Below, one piece after another: positions 10,441 to 20,155 of a stretch of 64,000 nt of DNA. The notes under the pieces were generated by a model that saw only the letters and a list, made by a program, of their open reading frames with translations, did not search any database and was not told the DNA's origin. The position numbers and the translations under genes are program-made. Position 1 is the stretch's first letter, and every line of letters begins with the position of its first letter. The stretch is from Anthopleura xanthogrammica (taxonomy: Eukaryota > Cnidaria > Anthozoa > Actiniaria > Actiniidae): NCBI GenBank assembly GCA_964019055.1, contig OZ025216.1, positions 7,553,414-7,617,413 on the forward strand. Direction: 5' to 3'.

Positions 10441-11182
10441 TACAGGCTAATTAGTATTCTATATCGGACTTACAGAATACTAATTAGGCTAATTAGTATT
10501 CAGTAAATCCAATACAGAATACTAATTAGCTGAGCTGTACGGGGTTTACAGTGTTCTCATGTGACTCCAGTATTGCGATTTCATTGGGTCTCACCCTAAT
10601 GAATTAGTAATGAATATGATAAATGTATATAGAGGATGTTATGCGGTGGTGAGAAGATATTAAGTTTATCTTCGAGTGGTGAAAATATTTCATGAGTGAG
10701 CACAGAGTGCACGTGGTACGGTGGTATGGTCTGGTAGTCCTGCTGCCAAGTTCCAAATCTATATGGTCGTATGAGGAGGGTTTGCTGGCTGTGCTTCTTT
10801 GTAATGTTTACAACACGGACGCGAATGTTGTAAATGACTCGTGAAATTCAATAATAATAATTAATGAAGATAATGATTTCTGAGGAATATATTTCAAAAG
10901 CAGTGTTATTTAAGAAAATATAGTTTGATATTTTATAGGAGCATGCGTACAATGTTTTTTGACGTCACACATTGTTTGGTATGGGCATCCCACATTGGTT
11001 ATTGTGCTTAGGTTAACAAAGCAAGATGCAGGGTTTTTGATCTAGTTGGTGGGACTAGCTTTTGAAAAGGCTCTGGGAAACGAACTTCCTTAAGCCGGAC
11101 CCACAGGTTTATTAGTATTCTGTATCTGATACAGAATACTAATAGATCTATACAATCACAGTATCACCATCATCTTTTTTTT

Positions 11183-11183
11183 T

Positions 11184-11241
<58 letters not shown>

Positions 11242-11264
11242 CCACCACCACCACCACCACCATC
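11183..11264. repeat. ATC/ACC microsatellite
   Basis: About 19 ATC units run into a short ACC run. Antisense translation gives poly-Asp/Gly, which is not a gene. Intronic in gene 1. Confidence 0.95.
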
Positions 11265-11515
11265 ATCACTACCATCCTCGTCACCACCACCTTTCAAATC
11301 ATCAGCAGCATCAGTCTTCATATAATTATTTATAATCATCATCATCATAATACATACTCATGAGCGCCGAAAAACCTAATTGTAGTTTTGAAACTATTAT
11401 AGACTTTCTTCTTTTTGACTTGTTAAACTGATTAAAAACAAGCACCAAAGTAACTCAAACCCTATTTTTCTCTCTTATACCTGCATCAATTTATTTCAGC
11501 TGTTTTGAAACTAAC

Positions 11516-11587
11516 CTTGTTGCTCATCATCAACAGAAATCCCATCAGAGTTATCACTACTTCTATCATCTTGATCACCTTGAACAT
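11516..11587 (-). CDS. Gene 1 exon 3: 24-codon acidic linker exon
   Basis: A 72-nt exon with acceptor ACAACTTTCACAG and donor CAACAAG/GTTAG, phase 1 at both ends. It encodes a Ser/Asp-rich linker beginning DVQGDQDDRSSD and ending SVDDEQQ (residues 433-456). Boundaries resemble those of exon 4. No domain was recognised; it is probably a flexible spacer between the repeat linker and the Death domains. Confidence 0.6.
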
Positions 11588-11841
11588 CTGTGAAAGTTGT
11601 ATAGGCAATGTTAATTTTCAAAGCCACATGTGAAACAGAACGAAAGCAGTGAGTCACATTTACAAGTTATATTTAGGAACTCCTGAATATAAAGGAACTT
11701 GGGCGAAGTACTTTATTATCTACCTCATTACAAATAAATAGCTGGATTATCTTAATTGTTCAAAGCAAGCTTCATTATTCATACAGAGGCTGGGAATGAT
11801 TGTAAATCAGACACACACTAAAGACTGATATTAAGTGATAC

Positions 11842-12429
11842 CTGATTGTTGATTGTCTCCTGGAGAGTTGGGTGGTGAGGAGTTTGGTACTCGGCCACTT
11901 TCCACTGCCTGTTCAGTCTCATCTCCAGGGGCAGGTGGTTGTAATTGGGTATCTGCTGCTTGTCCAGTCCCTTCTCCAGCGGCAGGTGGTTGGGTATCTG
12001 CTGCTTGTCCTGTCCCTTCTCCAGCGGCAGGTGGTTGGGTATCTGCTGCTTGTCCTGTCCCTTCTCTAGCGGCAGGTGGTTGCAATTGGGTATCTGCTGC
12101 CTGTCCAGTCCCTTCTCCAGTGGCAGGTGGTTGGGTATCTGCTGCCTGTCCAGTCCCTTTTCCAGCAGCAGGTGGCTGGGTATCTGCTGCCTGTCCAGTC
12201 CCTTCTCCAGGGGCAGGTGGTTGGGTATCTGCTGCCTGTCCAGTCCCTTTTCCAGCAGCAGGTGGTTGGGTATCTGCTGCCTGTCCAGTCCCTTCTCCAG
12301 CGGCAGGTGGTTGGGTATCTGCTGCTTGTCCTGTCCCTTCTCCAGCGGCAGGTGGTTGGGTATCTGCTGCTTGTCCTGTCCCTTCTCCAGCGGCAGGTGG
12401 TTGGGTATCTGCTGCCTGTCCAGTCCCTT
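11842..12429 (-). CDS. Gene 1 exon 2: Pro/Gly/Ala/Gln linker with eleven 15-residue repeats
   Basis: A 588-nt exon, phase 1 at both ends, with acceptor in a pyrimidine-rich stretch ending GCCCCTGGAG and donor AATCAG/GTATCA. The frame consistent with both sites encodes eleven repeats of about 15 residues, consensus PPAxGEGTGQAADTQ; two repeats carry an extra LQ. A non-repetitive tail (ESGRVPNSSPPNSPGDNQQS) follows. Every repeat is a multiple of three, so the number can change without breaking the frame. Other frames are also open but do not match the phases. Positionally and in composition it corresponds to the gene 2 linker exon at 21807-22043 (GAESGQPAGTSS, ETGEPTEGAESS). Confidence 0.7.
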
Positions 12430-12654
12430 CTCCAGGGGCAGATGGTTAGGTACAAAAAGACATTTAAGCATTAATAACTTTTTATATAGCACACAAAATC
12501 CTATATTAAAATTTTTAAGGTGCTTTACATAATCTGATAATGTAACCTACATGACTAAAACAGAAAAATGATATTAGTTACTTATCATTATGAAAATAAT
12601 TTTGAAAATACTTTGAAAAGTATTACCTTTTTTGTGCAGTCATTTATTTATTTA

Positions 12655-12762
12655 ACTTTCTGTAATCCCACTATAGTTTTGTTAGTTTTTTTATGGATCT
12701 CTCTTAAGAGAAGTAGCCCAGCCTCTTTCAGCTTCTCATAAACCTCTTCCTCAACAACTTTA
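12655..12762 (-). pseudogene. Partial duplicate of the 3' part of the head exon
   Basis: Minus-strand translation gives EEVYEKLKEAG, LLLLREI and NKTIVG, matching the end of exon 1 (VLNKLKEAG, PLLLDKTKTIVGCYRK). At DNA level, CCCACTATAGTTTTG and CAGCCTCTTTCAG are shared. It sits in the intron between exons 1 and 2 and has no usable continuation. It is a remnant of an internal tandem duplication of the head exon. Confidence 0.7.
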
Positions 12763-12860
12763 TATAGGTAATACACTGTGATTGGCATAGAAAGCTAAAT
12801 TTCTATGTCATACAACCCATAAAAATATAAATAATATATATTTCAATTTTTACTCTTTAC

Positions 12861-13592
12861 CTTGACTTTTTCCAAACTTAAAAATCTCTATTCGCCAGTT
12901 GCTGTTGCTTTTTCTGTAACATCCCACTATAGTTTTGGTTTTGTCCAGGAGAAGCGGCCCAGCCTCTTTCAGTTTGTTAAGAACGTATTCACCATCTTTA
13001 TTAATTCTTTTAATTTCATAGATATTAATCTGTGATCCGCATTGACTCATTTTGAAGGGAATGAACTTAAGATAGTTACTTTTTCTGTATGATTCCATAC
13101 CTAATCCATAAAAGCTCTTGCTGGGATCTAGAGTTTGATTAATTTTAACCTCCCTGCTGTGTTTCTCCAGAAATGTGCTTTTCTTTAGATCTTCAGAATC
13201 ACAGCACAAAAAGAAATGCCAATCAAATGCAATCACCAATGGGTTATCCACTACACATGTTTTTGTTTTCTTTTTAGGCACCTTCGTGCACAGTTTCTTT
13301 GAAATCTCTTCATAGCCAATGACTGCTTTGGTCACCTTTCCTTGGAAGTTGTTAACAGTACTGTAAAAAAGGTATTCAGAATTTCTAAATTTATTCCTGT
13401 CGGCTGATGAATCTAATATGTCTATGAGTTTGTCAACAACGGTTTCAAGATTGGCATCTTTTTTCACGAAGCAACCACCTAAAGTTTTCAACGTATGAGT
13501 GTCAGAATTTACAGGAATTGTCAGTTTAACAGTGGCAGTTCCTCTAGTAGCCATATCCACAAAAGGCATTGTTGCTTTATACTGAAGATTAC
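12861..13592 (-). CDS. Gene 1 exon 1 (coding): head domain of unknown family
   Basis: The acceptor TTTTATATTCAG and donor GTCAAG/GTAAAG bound a 732-nt exon. I chose ATG at 13567-13569, with A at -3 and a homologue in gene 2; it starts MPFVDMATRGTATV. A 65-bp intron (13593-13657) separates it from a leader exon whose frame is closed, so the leader is probably 5' UTR. The ~236-residue head shares with gene 2 the motifs NPxVIAF, HFFLCCDSEDL, LDPSKSxYGLG and KAGPL...KTIVGCYxK, at roughly 45 percent identity by eye. It looks cytosolic, with no signal peptide. I recognise no known domain and do not assign a function. It ends in phase 1 and joins exon 2 in frame. Confidence 0.8.
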
Positions 13593-13929
13593 CTGAATAT
13601 AAAAGAGAAATGACCTTTAACATGTGTATGGATATGAAAAATGAAATCCAAATCTACCTGTTTATGACACCACCCCCCCCCCCCCCCCCCCCCAATTTGG
13701 CTGAATCTGACTGAGCATCACCATGCAGGTCTGTTGTGTTGGGAAGGACATGGGCACTATATAGTAAGCCCAGGGCACAGGGTCTTAGAATATATCTGAA
13801 ATGTGCTGCCTATGCTCTAATGGTCCTAATATGTTATCTGCAAATCATTACATGATTACACATCCGATATAATTAATGCAGAAGCTGTTCTCCCAATGTC
13901 TCAATTTGTAATACATTGAGAGCTTAATA

Positions 13930-14400
13930 TCGGACAAGACAACTTCAGTGTTTATATAAAGCGTTTTACTCGAGTAGACGGCAAACCATGACCAGATGAT
14001 ATTTCAACCAACTAATCAATAATTATACTAAAAACAGATATACAGGATAAAAGAACAAAGAAATTAAAGAATAAGAAACTCAGTGATGAAGATAAAACAA
14101 GGACTAAAGGACTCGATTCTGAGAAATCTTGAATCAAATAGACTGTGACGTTCCGTGTCATATTTGCGATAAACAGAGAAGATTCCTAATACTGTCTAGG
14201 CGGAATTTACGTAAAACAGACATAATATCCTTTTTACCCACCTCTTTTTGCACTTTTTGAAACTTTTAAGGGGATATATTTTCGGTTATACGAAGATTAG
14301 TTCTCTACTTCCGCCTTAGTAGGAATTTTTGTAGGTACAGTGTGTACTTCCAAGAACAGCATCCTGACTTGACGTCACGCGAACCACAGGCAGCCCAAGC
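13930..14400 (-). promoter_or_regulatory. Conserved upstream block of gene 1 with CRE-like palindrome
   Basis: This block is also found upstream of gene 2 (24590-25020) and of its copies (36990-37420, 58560-58990). It contains TGACGTCA at 14370-14377 in a CGTCACGCGAACCACAGG context. It is the only extensive non-transposon homology upstream of both genes, so I infer a promoter or first noncoding exon. A conserved AAAGTGCAAAAAG-like segment before GTGGGT could be a leader-exon donor. A run of 21 C at 13673-13693 lies between it and the leader. Confidence 0.45.
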
Positions 14401-14616
14401 AATCCATTTTTTACAGTAAATGTATGCACAGGCAGCCTAGCCTTGAAGCAATACAGTGAATATGTATGGGTCTAAAATAAAATTCATTTGTAATAAAGTT
14501 GGACTAACCTTTGTCTGTAGTTGTTTTTGATAGTATGTAGATCCTTCCTAGTTGGTTTTAGCCGTTTTAAGTGAATTTTTCTATTTTGTTTCCCTGCCAG
14601 TAATTATTCTTATTCT

Positions 14617-14816
14617 CTTAGAGCGGTTTTCATATGAGTGACTTACAACACGTACACGGTACCACATGCCGTAACAGTGAAATGGTTTCCCATGGTCTTC
14701 CAGGGATTCATCCAATCACAACGCGTAGTTACGGCTACGGTAAGATACGGTACGGCTACAGTACGGCTACGAATTTTCCGTATCGTTTCCCACTCATACG
14801 AAAACTGCTCTATTAC
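14617..14816. mobile_element. Foldback MITE, ~200 bp
   Basis: The arms TTAGAGCGGTTTTCATATGA and TCATACGAAAACTGCTCTA are inverted repeats. The interior carries a short tandem GGCTACGGTA/GGCTACAGTA array (about 14731-14772). The target duplication is not clear. Probably hAT-like or a related class. Confidence 0.65.
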
Positions 14817-14939
14817 CCGCTTATTACTATGTATAGTCTGATCTATTAGGCATATGACAGTTGTCAATCAACACCACTAAGTTGCCAAAGTGATTGATTG
14901 GGGGTGGGGCTATGTGTCACGTGTGACAAATTAATGTCT

Positions 14940-15012
14940 AATAATAATGATAATAATAATAATAACTTTATTTATATAGCGCGCAAATCTAAAATTCTAA
15001 GGCGCTTTACAA
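14940..15012 (-). mobile_element. Retroposon 3' tail (TTATTA)n with GCGCTATATAAA motif
   Basis: On the minus strand, a TAAAGCGCC...GCGCTATATAAATAAAG segment runs into a TTATTATTA microsatellite, a common 3' end of invertebrate LINE/SINE elements. It abuts the LINE remnant at 14997-16607 on the same strand. A diverged relative is visible at about 12485-12530. Confidence 0.6.
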
Positions 15013-16607
15013 AAGGTGAATAAATATAATATATAAAACAAAATGTTGGTCATAGCATATCTAAAAATTTGAGTATATAAGTTTTTGAATTCTTCTTGCT
15101 TGAGATTTGCTTTCTTTAATAGTGGGAAAATGAGTGCTGTCTTTAAAGAATGAGGAACGGTACCAGAGCTCAATGATAGATTGACAATATTAGTGATAAC
15201 TGGCAGTAGTAGCGGTAGGCAGGGTTTCAGAACAGCCACGGGTATAGGATCCAGTGCACAGCATTTCAGTTTCATGGACTTAATAATAGACGATGCTCCA
15301 CTAATAGAAATAGGTAGAAAACAGGTCAGTTCACAGTTTATAGAGTGTTTGTTATTTACAAAGTCGGTGGGAAGATCCACGGTTGGCAAGCCCTCACGAA
15401 TAAGTTTGCAAAAAAAAACAATGAATGATTCAGCCTGAATGCCATCAGTTGGAGATGGTGGATATAGAGTGCTTCGCGTCTTTTATTTAGAAGCTTCTCA
15501 ACACATTCGAAAAGCACTCCTTGATTGCCTTTGTTAGAGTCAATAATAGAAGCGAAGTGCTTTTCCTTGGCATCTTTAACCAAATCGTTGACAGCAATGC
15601 ATTGAGCAGTAAAAAGTTGATGGTCAGCTTCCAATTTGCTTCGACGCCATTTCCGTTTCAAGCTTTCTCTTTTTCCTTTTAGCCTGTAGGATGGTATCAT
15701 CAAACCAGGGTACTGGTGGTCGAGTGGAGGCGAGTGTAGACTTCTCCGGAGCATGATGATCTAACAAAGCCTTGAGCGTATTGTTGTACTAATCTACCAA
15801 TGAAGAAATGTCACTCACATCAGTGGTCGATAAATTGTTAAGTAAAGCAGAGTTCTGCACATCAGAGCAAAAGGTTGGTATATTTATAGATCGAAGCTCA
15901 CGATAAACTATGCGTTCAGTCCTTTCCAAAGACGGTTTTGTAAACATGAGACGACATTGAACAGCGAGGTGATCTGAAAGTCCTGGTTGAAAGACACTTA
16001 AGTTGTCCACAAACTTCTCTTCTGTACGCGTAATGACCAGGTCCAGGATATGTCCATCCTTGTGAGTAGCAGATTTTACATGTTGATGGAGGTTGCAGGA
16101 TTCAAGCAGATCAATAAACTTAGACGCATACCTGTCATTGGAGCTATCCACATGAATGTTGAAATCACCCACTAATAGTAGATACTCAGGAGAAGCAAGG
16201 AGGATTTGAAGAAACTCAATAAATTCATCCTAGAAAAGTGAAGTAACAGGTCCCGTACGGTAAACGATACCGAGACGAATGAGAAAGGTTAAAGATTTGA
16301 TAAGGAGAACCAAATTTTCAAAGGATTGAAAAACAGGTAGTTCCTGGCAAGTGACTTTGAAATTATTCTTGACAACTGCACCAACTCCACCACCAGTAGT
16401 GCCCAATCTTGGAGCATGATGAAGAGTGTAGCCAGAGGGACAACAATCACGAACGGCGAACTCATCGAATTCGGTTCCACTCAACCATGTTTCAGTTATC
16501 GCGAAAATGTCAAAGTCATAGTCTAGAACCATGTTCTGGATAATCCGCGATTCATTACGGTTTGACCTAGAGTTCAGAAGGCAAAAATTCACAGGCATTC
16601 TACGCAT
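14997..16607 (-). pseudogene. CR1/L2-like LINE remnant: endonuclease and start of reverse transcriptase
   Basis: From 16607 down: an AP-endonuclease domain (VNFCLLNSRS, FAITETWLS, GGGVGAVV, then GDFNIHVD, HILDLVITR and GLSDHLAV) with TAG at 16230-16232 in the same frame. Then comes the linker typical of this LINE class (RKWRRSKLEADHQLF, KEKHFASII), reached by a frameshift near 15750. Last is an RT N-terminal part (SGASSIIKSMKLKCCALDPI, VNLSLSSGTVPHSLKTA, FPLLKK). The catalytic RT core is missing, so it is a truncated, inactive copy. It lies upstream of gene 1 on the same strand. Confidence 0.85.
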
Positions 16608-16681
16608 GCTCTTTCTCGGAAAAAAAGAACGTCTTAAGCCCTCATTAAAACAAAACTAGGACTCGCTTGGTTGTGATATAG

Positions 16682-16925
16682 CCTCCTGCGCAGACGCTTT
16701 TAGGGTCGTCACGCAACGCTAACACTTGGTTTGCCATCCCGATGGCAGTCTGAAAGGGATACTAATTCCTAGTCGGATTACTGGCGCTCAGGCTGCCATC
16801 CCCTGGGTCCCGCGGCATGCATTTACTTTTGTGTTCACCCGTTTTCTCTAGTATGGTTTGCTTCGTTGTTTGACATTGCCCGACCACTCCTCCCCAGGGG
16901 ATGACAGCCTGCCCCATGTTGATCA
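16682..16925. repeat. Repeat fragments upstream of the foldback at 16936
   Basis: It starts with GCGCAGACGCTTTTAGGGTC and GTCACGCAAC, a motif also present in the copy-2-specific insertion at 33894-33963. A short inverted pair follows (GGCTGCCATCCCCTGGG near 16790 with CCCAGGGGATGACAGCCT near 16900). No gene was seen. Confidence 0.5.
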
Positions 16926-16935
16926 CGATTTATAA

Positions 16936-17120
16936 GCCAGTTCAAAGTTTAAGAATCGCTTTCAGTGCGCATGCGATTTTTATCCCGAATTTCTCACCTT
17001 CTTTTGTTTAAACCTTCTTTTGTTTAAACCTTCTATTGTTTTTAATTAAACAAAAGAAGGTGAGAAATTCGGGATAAAATCGCATGCGCACTGAAAACGA
17101 TTCTTAAACTTTGAACTGGC
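16936..17120. mobile_element. Foldback MITE with ~75-bp arms
   Basis: The arms begin GCCAGTTCAAAGTTTAAGA and include GTGCGCATGCGAT and GGTGAGAAATTCGGGAT in inverted form. The short centre contains a repeated CTTCTTTTGTTTAAAC. In the other duplicons only one GCCAGTTCAAAGTTTAAGAG end is present (29521, 49926, 63500). Confidence 0.85.
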
Positions 17121-17600
17121 TAGCTTATAGTCAGGTCTGTTAGCGACAAAAATATAGCGAAGATCGTTGCAAATTTGAGTACAAGCACCAAACTTGGTAC
17201 AAATGTTCGCTGAGACATACTAAACAGATTTAGGGGTGGGTGACAAAAAATAATCAGGGGGAGGCACGCCACACTCTCAACTAAATGGATAAATTTGAAA
17301 CGAAAAACTTTCCTTCAAGTTTTGACGCTCTGAACATGGAAGAGCTGTTTGAAAAAGTCAGAATGGCGTTTACAGTTAAGATATCTCTTTTTGATGCAGA
17401 GATATCAAAAGTTTTGAATGAATGATGCATGTAAGAGAATTATCATGAAAGTTGAATCCAAAAGTGTATACTGCGTTATTTGGAAAATCGGCGGGAATGA
17501 TAGGCGTCAGTGTCTTGTTCCTCAAACAGGTGCTGACAAGGAGGAAACAGGCTGTGAGGACTAGAGCAACATAGAGCATATGTGATCAGGATCTGTAAAG
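17121..17600 (-). repeat. Duplicon segment in inverted orientation
   Basis: This ~480-bp piece matches the reverse complement of about 28785-29520 (copy 2), 49190-49925 (copy 3) and 62750-63500 (copy 4), minus the G/C-run foldback inserted there. It therefore preserves the empty site of that foldback (about 17286, CCATTTA on the minus strand). The piece after 17660 is again in the same orientation as the copies, so an inversion separates copy 1 from copies 2-4. Confidence 0.8.
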
Positions 17601-17619
17601 AGTGCATTCAAATTTTGTT

Positions 17620-17707
17620 TGTACTCTTCTTGTACCATTTATCAAATACTCTATTTACTCACATCAGCATGGTTTCCGCCAATCAAGCAAGTCTTGTGCG
17701 TCCCAGC
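17620..17707 (+). pseudogene. LINE reverse-transcriptase remnant, left part (continues at 18784-19060)
   Basis: Translation gives SHQHGFRQSSKSCASQL, the conserved QHGFR motif of non-LTR reverse transcriptase. After the TTAA element it resumes with NYSKYFM, then SAFDSVCHKKLLA (the AFDSV block around the first catalytic Asp), WYIESYLF and QRVVINGSSS. Several stops and frameshifts make it inactive. Parts recur in copies 2 and 3 interrupted instead by solo LTRs. Confidence 0.8.
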
Positions 17708-18783
17708 TTAAGGTGACTGACTACTTTAGAACGTTCAATATGAGCCTACGATGCATGTGCGCGCGCACAAAAATTGCTCAAAACCGCATAGCATCCTTCA
17801 AAATTTCATCGAGGAATCATACACGTTTTGAACTTCAACAGAGCAAAAACCCCGAATTTTGCACGGGACTCTATATTTTTCTTTGAATTTCCTAATACAA
17901 AAGGTAAAAATCAATCTTTTGAGAAAGTTTGAGAAAAACGTAATAATTAGAACTTATAAAAAAAGCGTTTCATGTGTTTTTGTTGTTGTAGTTTGAGCAC
18001 AGGGAGCCCGGCTTTCCTTTGCCGCATTCAATATTCATTATTCTTTACGTAATTGCTTTTTATGGGTTTCCTGTGGTTTAAGATCGGCTTCCTGTGGTTT
18101 GGGATCGGTTATGATTACACAAGCTGTAATCAGATCTGTACTGTAAATTGATAACCGTTGGTAACGCACTCTCTATAAAGCATTCAAAAGAAGAGAATTC
18201 TCTTCTTTTGAATGCTTTATAGACGGTGCGTTACATTCAAACAACACAGGCAACCCATAAAGAGCACTTTACCAACGGTTATCAATTTACAGTACAGATC
18301 TGATTACCGATTACAGCTTGTGTAAAGCCGATCTTAAACCACAGGAAACCCATAAAAAGCAATTACGTAAAGAATAATGAATATTGAATGCGGCAAAGGA
18401 AAGCCGGGCTCCCTGTGGTTTGAGTACGCTTTTCGGTTGATTGAGCTAACAAGAAGCTGAATTTTTAGCTTATTTTTAAAACTTTCTTCAATTGTTTTTA
18501 GTTAGTCTTCAAAAATAATGTTAAAAGTAGATGTCCTGAGAAAATTGCTTCCAGAAATTCTTTAATTTTCGAGTTGTGAATTTTTGTGTACAAAGCTTGA
18601 TTTCCGCTATTTTTCTTTCGAAATCTTTTCAAGATGGTCATATTCAAAATTTATTATCTCGAAAACGAGCTCGGGACACCCCATTTTTCTTTTCATTTTT
18701 GGAATCAGCGTTAAATTCTGTGTAAAATATCTTTCTAAGAACATTTTGTAATTATTCCTTGCTAAAGTAGTCAGTCACCTTAA
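17708..18783. mobile_element. TTAA-flanked 1068-bp non-autonomous transposon
   Basis: TTAA at 17708-17711 and 18780-18783 flank inverted ends GGTGACTGACTACTTTAG. Copies 2 and 3 carry the empty site (CGTCCCAGCTTAATTACTCC, at about 30663 and 51873). The exact TTAA duplication points to a piggyBac-type (or Kolobok-type) transposase acting in trans. No transposase was seen inside. The interior holds a 420-bp inverted repeat. Confidence 0.9.
17998..18417. repeat. 420-bp inverted repeat nested in the TTAA element
   Basis: Symmetrical about GAATTC at 18195-18200. The arms contain CACAGGGAGCCCGGC, AATTGCTTTTTATGGGTTTC and AACGGTTATCAATTTACAGT. The left arm has a ~26-bp insertion with a second TTCCTGTGGTTT; the right arm has a short extra ACATTCAAACAACAC segment. 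It is probably a separate foldback element that landed in the TTAA element. Confidence 0.9.
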
Positions 18784-19097
18784 TTACTCCAAGTACTTCA
18801 TGACATCTAGACAAAGGTCTTGAAACACAGTTATTTATTCAATGGACTTTTAGAATCTGCCTTTGATTCTGTATGTCACAAAAAGCTCCTGGCTAGTGGA
18901 ACTGCTGTGCTATGGTATATCGAGAGTTATCTGTTTGTTCACCTTCAGCGTGTGGTCATTAACGGATCAAGTTCACAGTTTTAGCATTCGCCATGGGACA
19001 AGCACGTTTGTCTTTCAATGTACACAGGCTTAATTCTTTGAAGCTGGTGTCCAACGCACCAAGTATCATGCAGTTGATTAATTGTAATACAGTCTGT

Positions 19098-19928
19098 TTA
19101 TATGCCTCTCTGTGAAATACTACAAGCCCAACTACTAAATACCGCAGTTACAATCAAAAAAATAATTACGAAAAATACGACAGAAATAATAAAATATCGT
19201 CTTCTGTCCTCTTCTAGTTTCTTCTTCTGCTTTTTAATCTGTTTTTCATCCCCTTCTAGCTTCTCCTTCTGCTGTTTAAGCTGTCTGTTTTCCTCTTCTA
19301 CACTCTTCTTCTGTTGTTTAAGCTGTCTTTTATCCTCTTCTAGCTTCTCCTTTCGCTGTTTCGACTCTGTTTTATCCTCTTCTAACTTCTCATTCTGTTG
19401 TTTAAGCTGTCTGTTTTCCACTTCTAGCTTCTTCTTCTCTTGTTTAAGCTGTCTTTTATAGTCTTGTATATTCTTCTTCTGTTCTAAAAGCTGTCCATTC
19501 TCATATTCTAACTTCCCATTCTGCTGTTTAAACTGTCTTTTATCCCCTTTTAACTTCTCATTCTGTTGTCTAAGCTGTCCATTTTCATATTCTAACTTCC
19601 CATTCTGCTGTTTAAACTGTCTTTTATCCCCTTTTAACTTCTCATTCTGTTGTCTAAGCTGTCCATTTTCATATTCTTGCTTCTCCTTCTGCTGTTTAAA
19701 CTGTCTTTTATCCTCTTCTAACTTCTCATTCTGTTGTCTAAGCTGTCCATTTTCATATTCTAGCTTCTCCTTCTGCTGTTTAAACTGTCTTTTATCCTCT
19801 TCTAACTTCTCCTTCTGCTGTTTAAGCTGTCTGTTTTTCCTTTCCAGTTCCTCTTGTTCTCTTAGATGTCTTAACTCCTCTAATTCGACCGGTAAAGGTT
19901 TCGTTAACGTGTGTTTGCCCTTAGCGGC
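19098..19928 (-). CDS. Gene 2 exon 4: repetitive coiled coil with C-terminal membrane segment
   Basis: The acceptor TTATTTGTTTCAG gives phase 0, matching the phase-0 donor of the micro-exon; the stop is TAA at 19098-19100 (276 residues, 331-606). It starts AAKGKHTLTKPLPVELEE, then runs ~200 residues of heptad repeats in 14/28-residue modules such as QLRQQNEKLEEDKRQFKQQ. A Lys/Arg stretch (EEDRRRY) precedes a ~23-residue hydrophobic segment, FIISVVFFVIIFLIVTAVFS, with a short tail. This suggests a tail-anchored or single-pass oligomeric protein with the coil and head in the cytosol. The antisense Ser/Cys-rich frame is a shadow. Confidence 0.8.
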   Translation of the reverse strand, partial: AAKGKHTLTKPLPVELEELRHLREQEELERKNRQLKQQKEKLEEDKRQFKQQKEKLEYENGQLRQQNEKLEEDKRQFKQQKEKQEYENGQLRQQNEKLKGDKRQFKQQNGKLEYENGQLRQQNEKLKGDKRQFKQQNGKLEYENGQLLEQKKNIQDYKRQLKQEKKKLEVENRQLKQQNEKLEEDKTESKQRKEKLEEDKRQLKQQKKSVEEENRQLKQQKEKLEGDEKQIKKQKKKLEEDRRRYFIISVVFFVIIFLIVTAVFSSWACSISQRGI

Positions 19929-20102
19929 CTGAAACAAATAAAGACAGAACAGTAAAAAAACTGAAAAGCTATTTTTTCTGTTAATAGTAGTTATACATAG
20001 GGTGTTGACTCAACTTACAATGTAATATGTAATCAATAGTGAATTTACAGGCCTGGAACTGCTGCCGCAGACTGGTCAGTTATTTTTTTCGTATTTATTT
20101 AC

Positions 20103-20155
20103 CAATATGTAGCCAGGAGTTGCCCCCTTCAGCATTGCTGATATCAATGGGGGTC
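20103..20155 (-). CDS. Gene 2 exon 3: 53-nt micro-exon
   Basis: The acceptor (CTCTAACTTACCAG) and donor TATTG/GTAAAT bound 53 nt. Entering in phase 1 it encodes GPPLISAMLKGATPGYIL and leaves in phase 0. This is exactly what is needed to join the phase-1 linker exon to the phase-0 coiled-coil exon; a direct join would hit a stop within three codons. It is conserved in copies 2 and 3, where TAC has become TAA. Confidence 0.65.

Noticed and set aside
11148..11348. Asp/Gly-rich 66-codon frame
   Set aside because: Translated ATC microsatellite.
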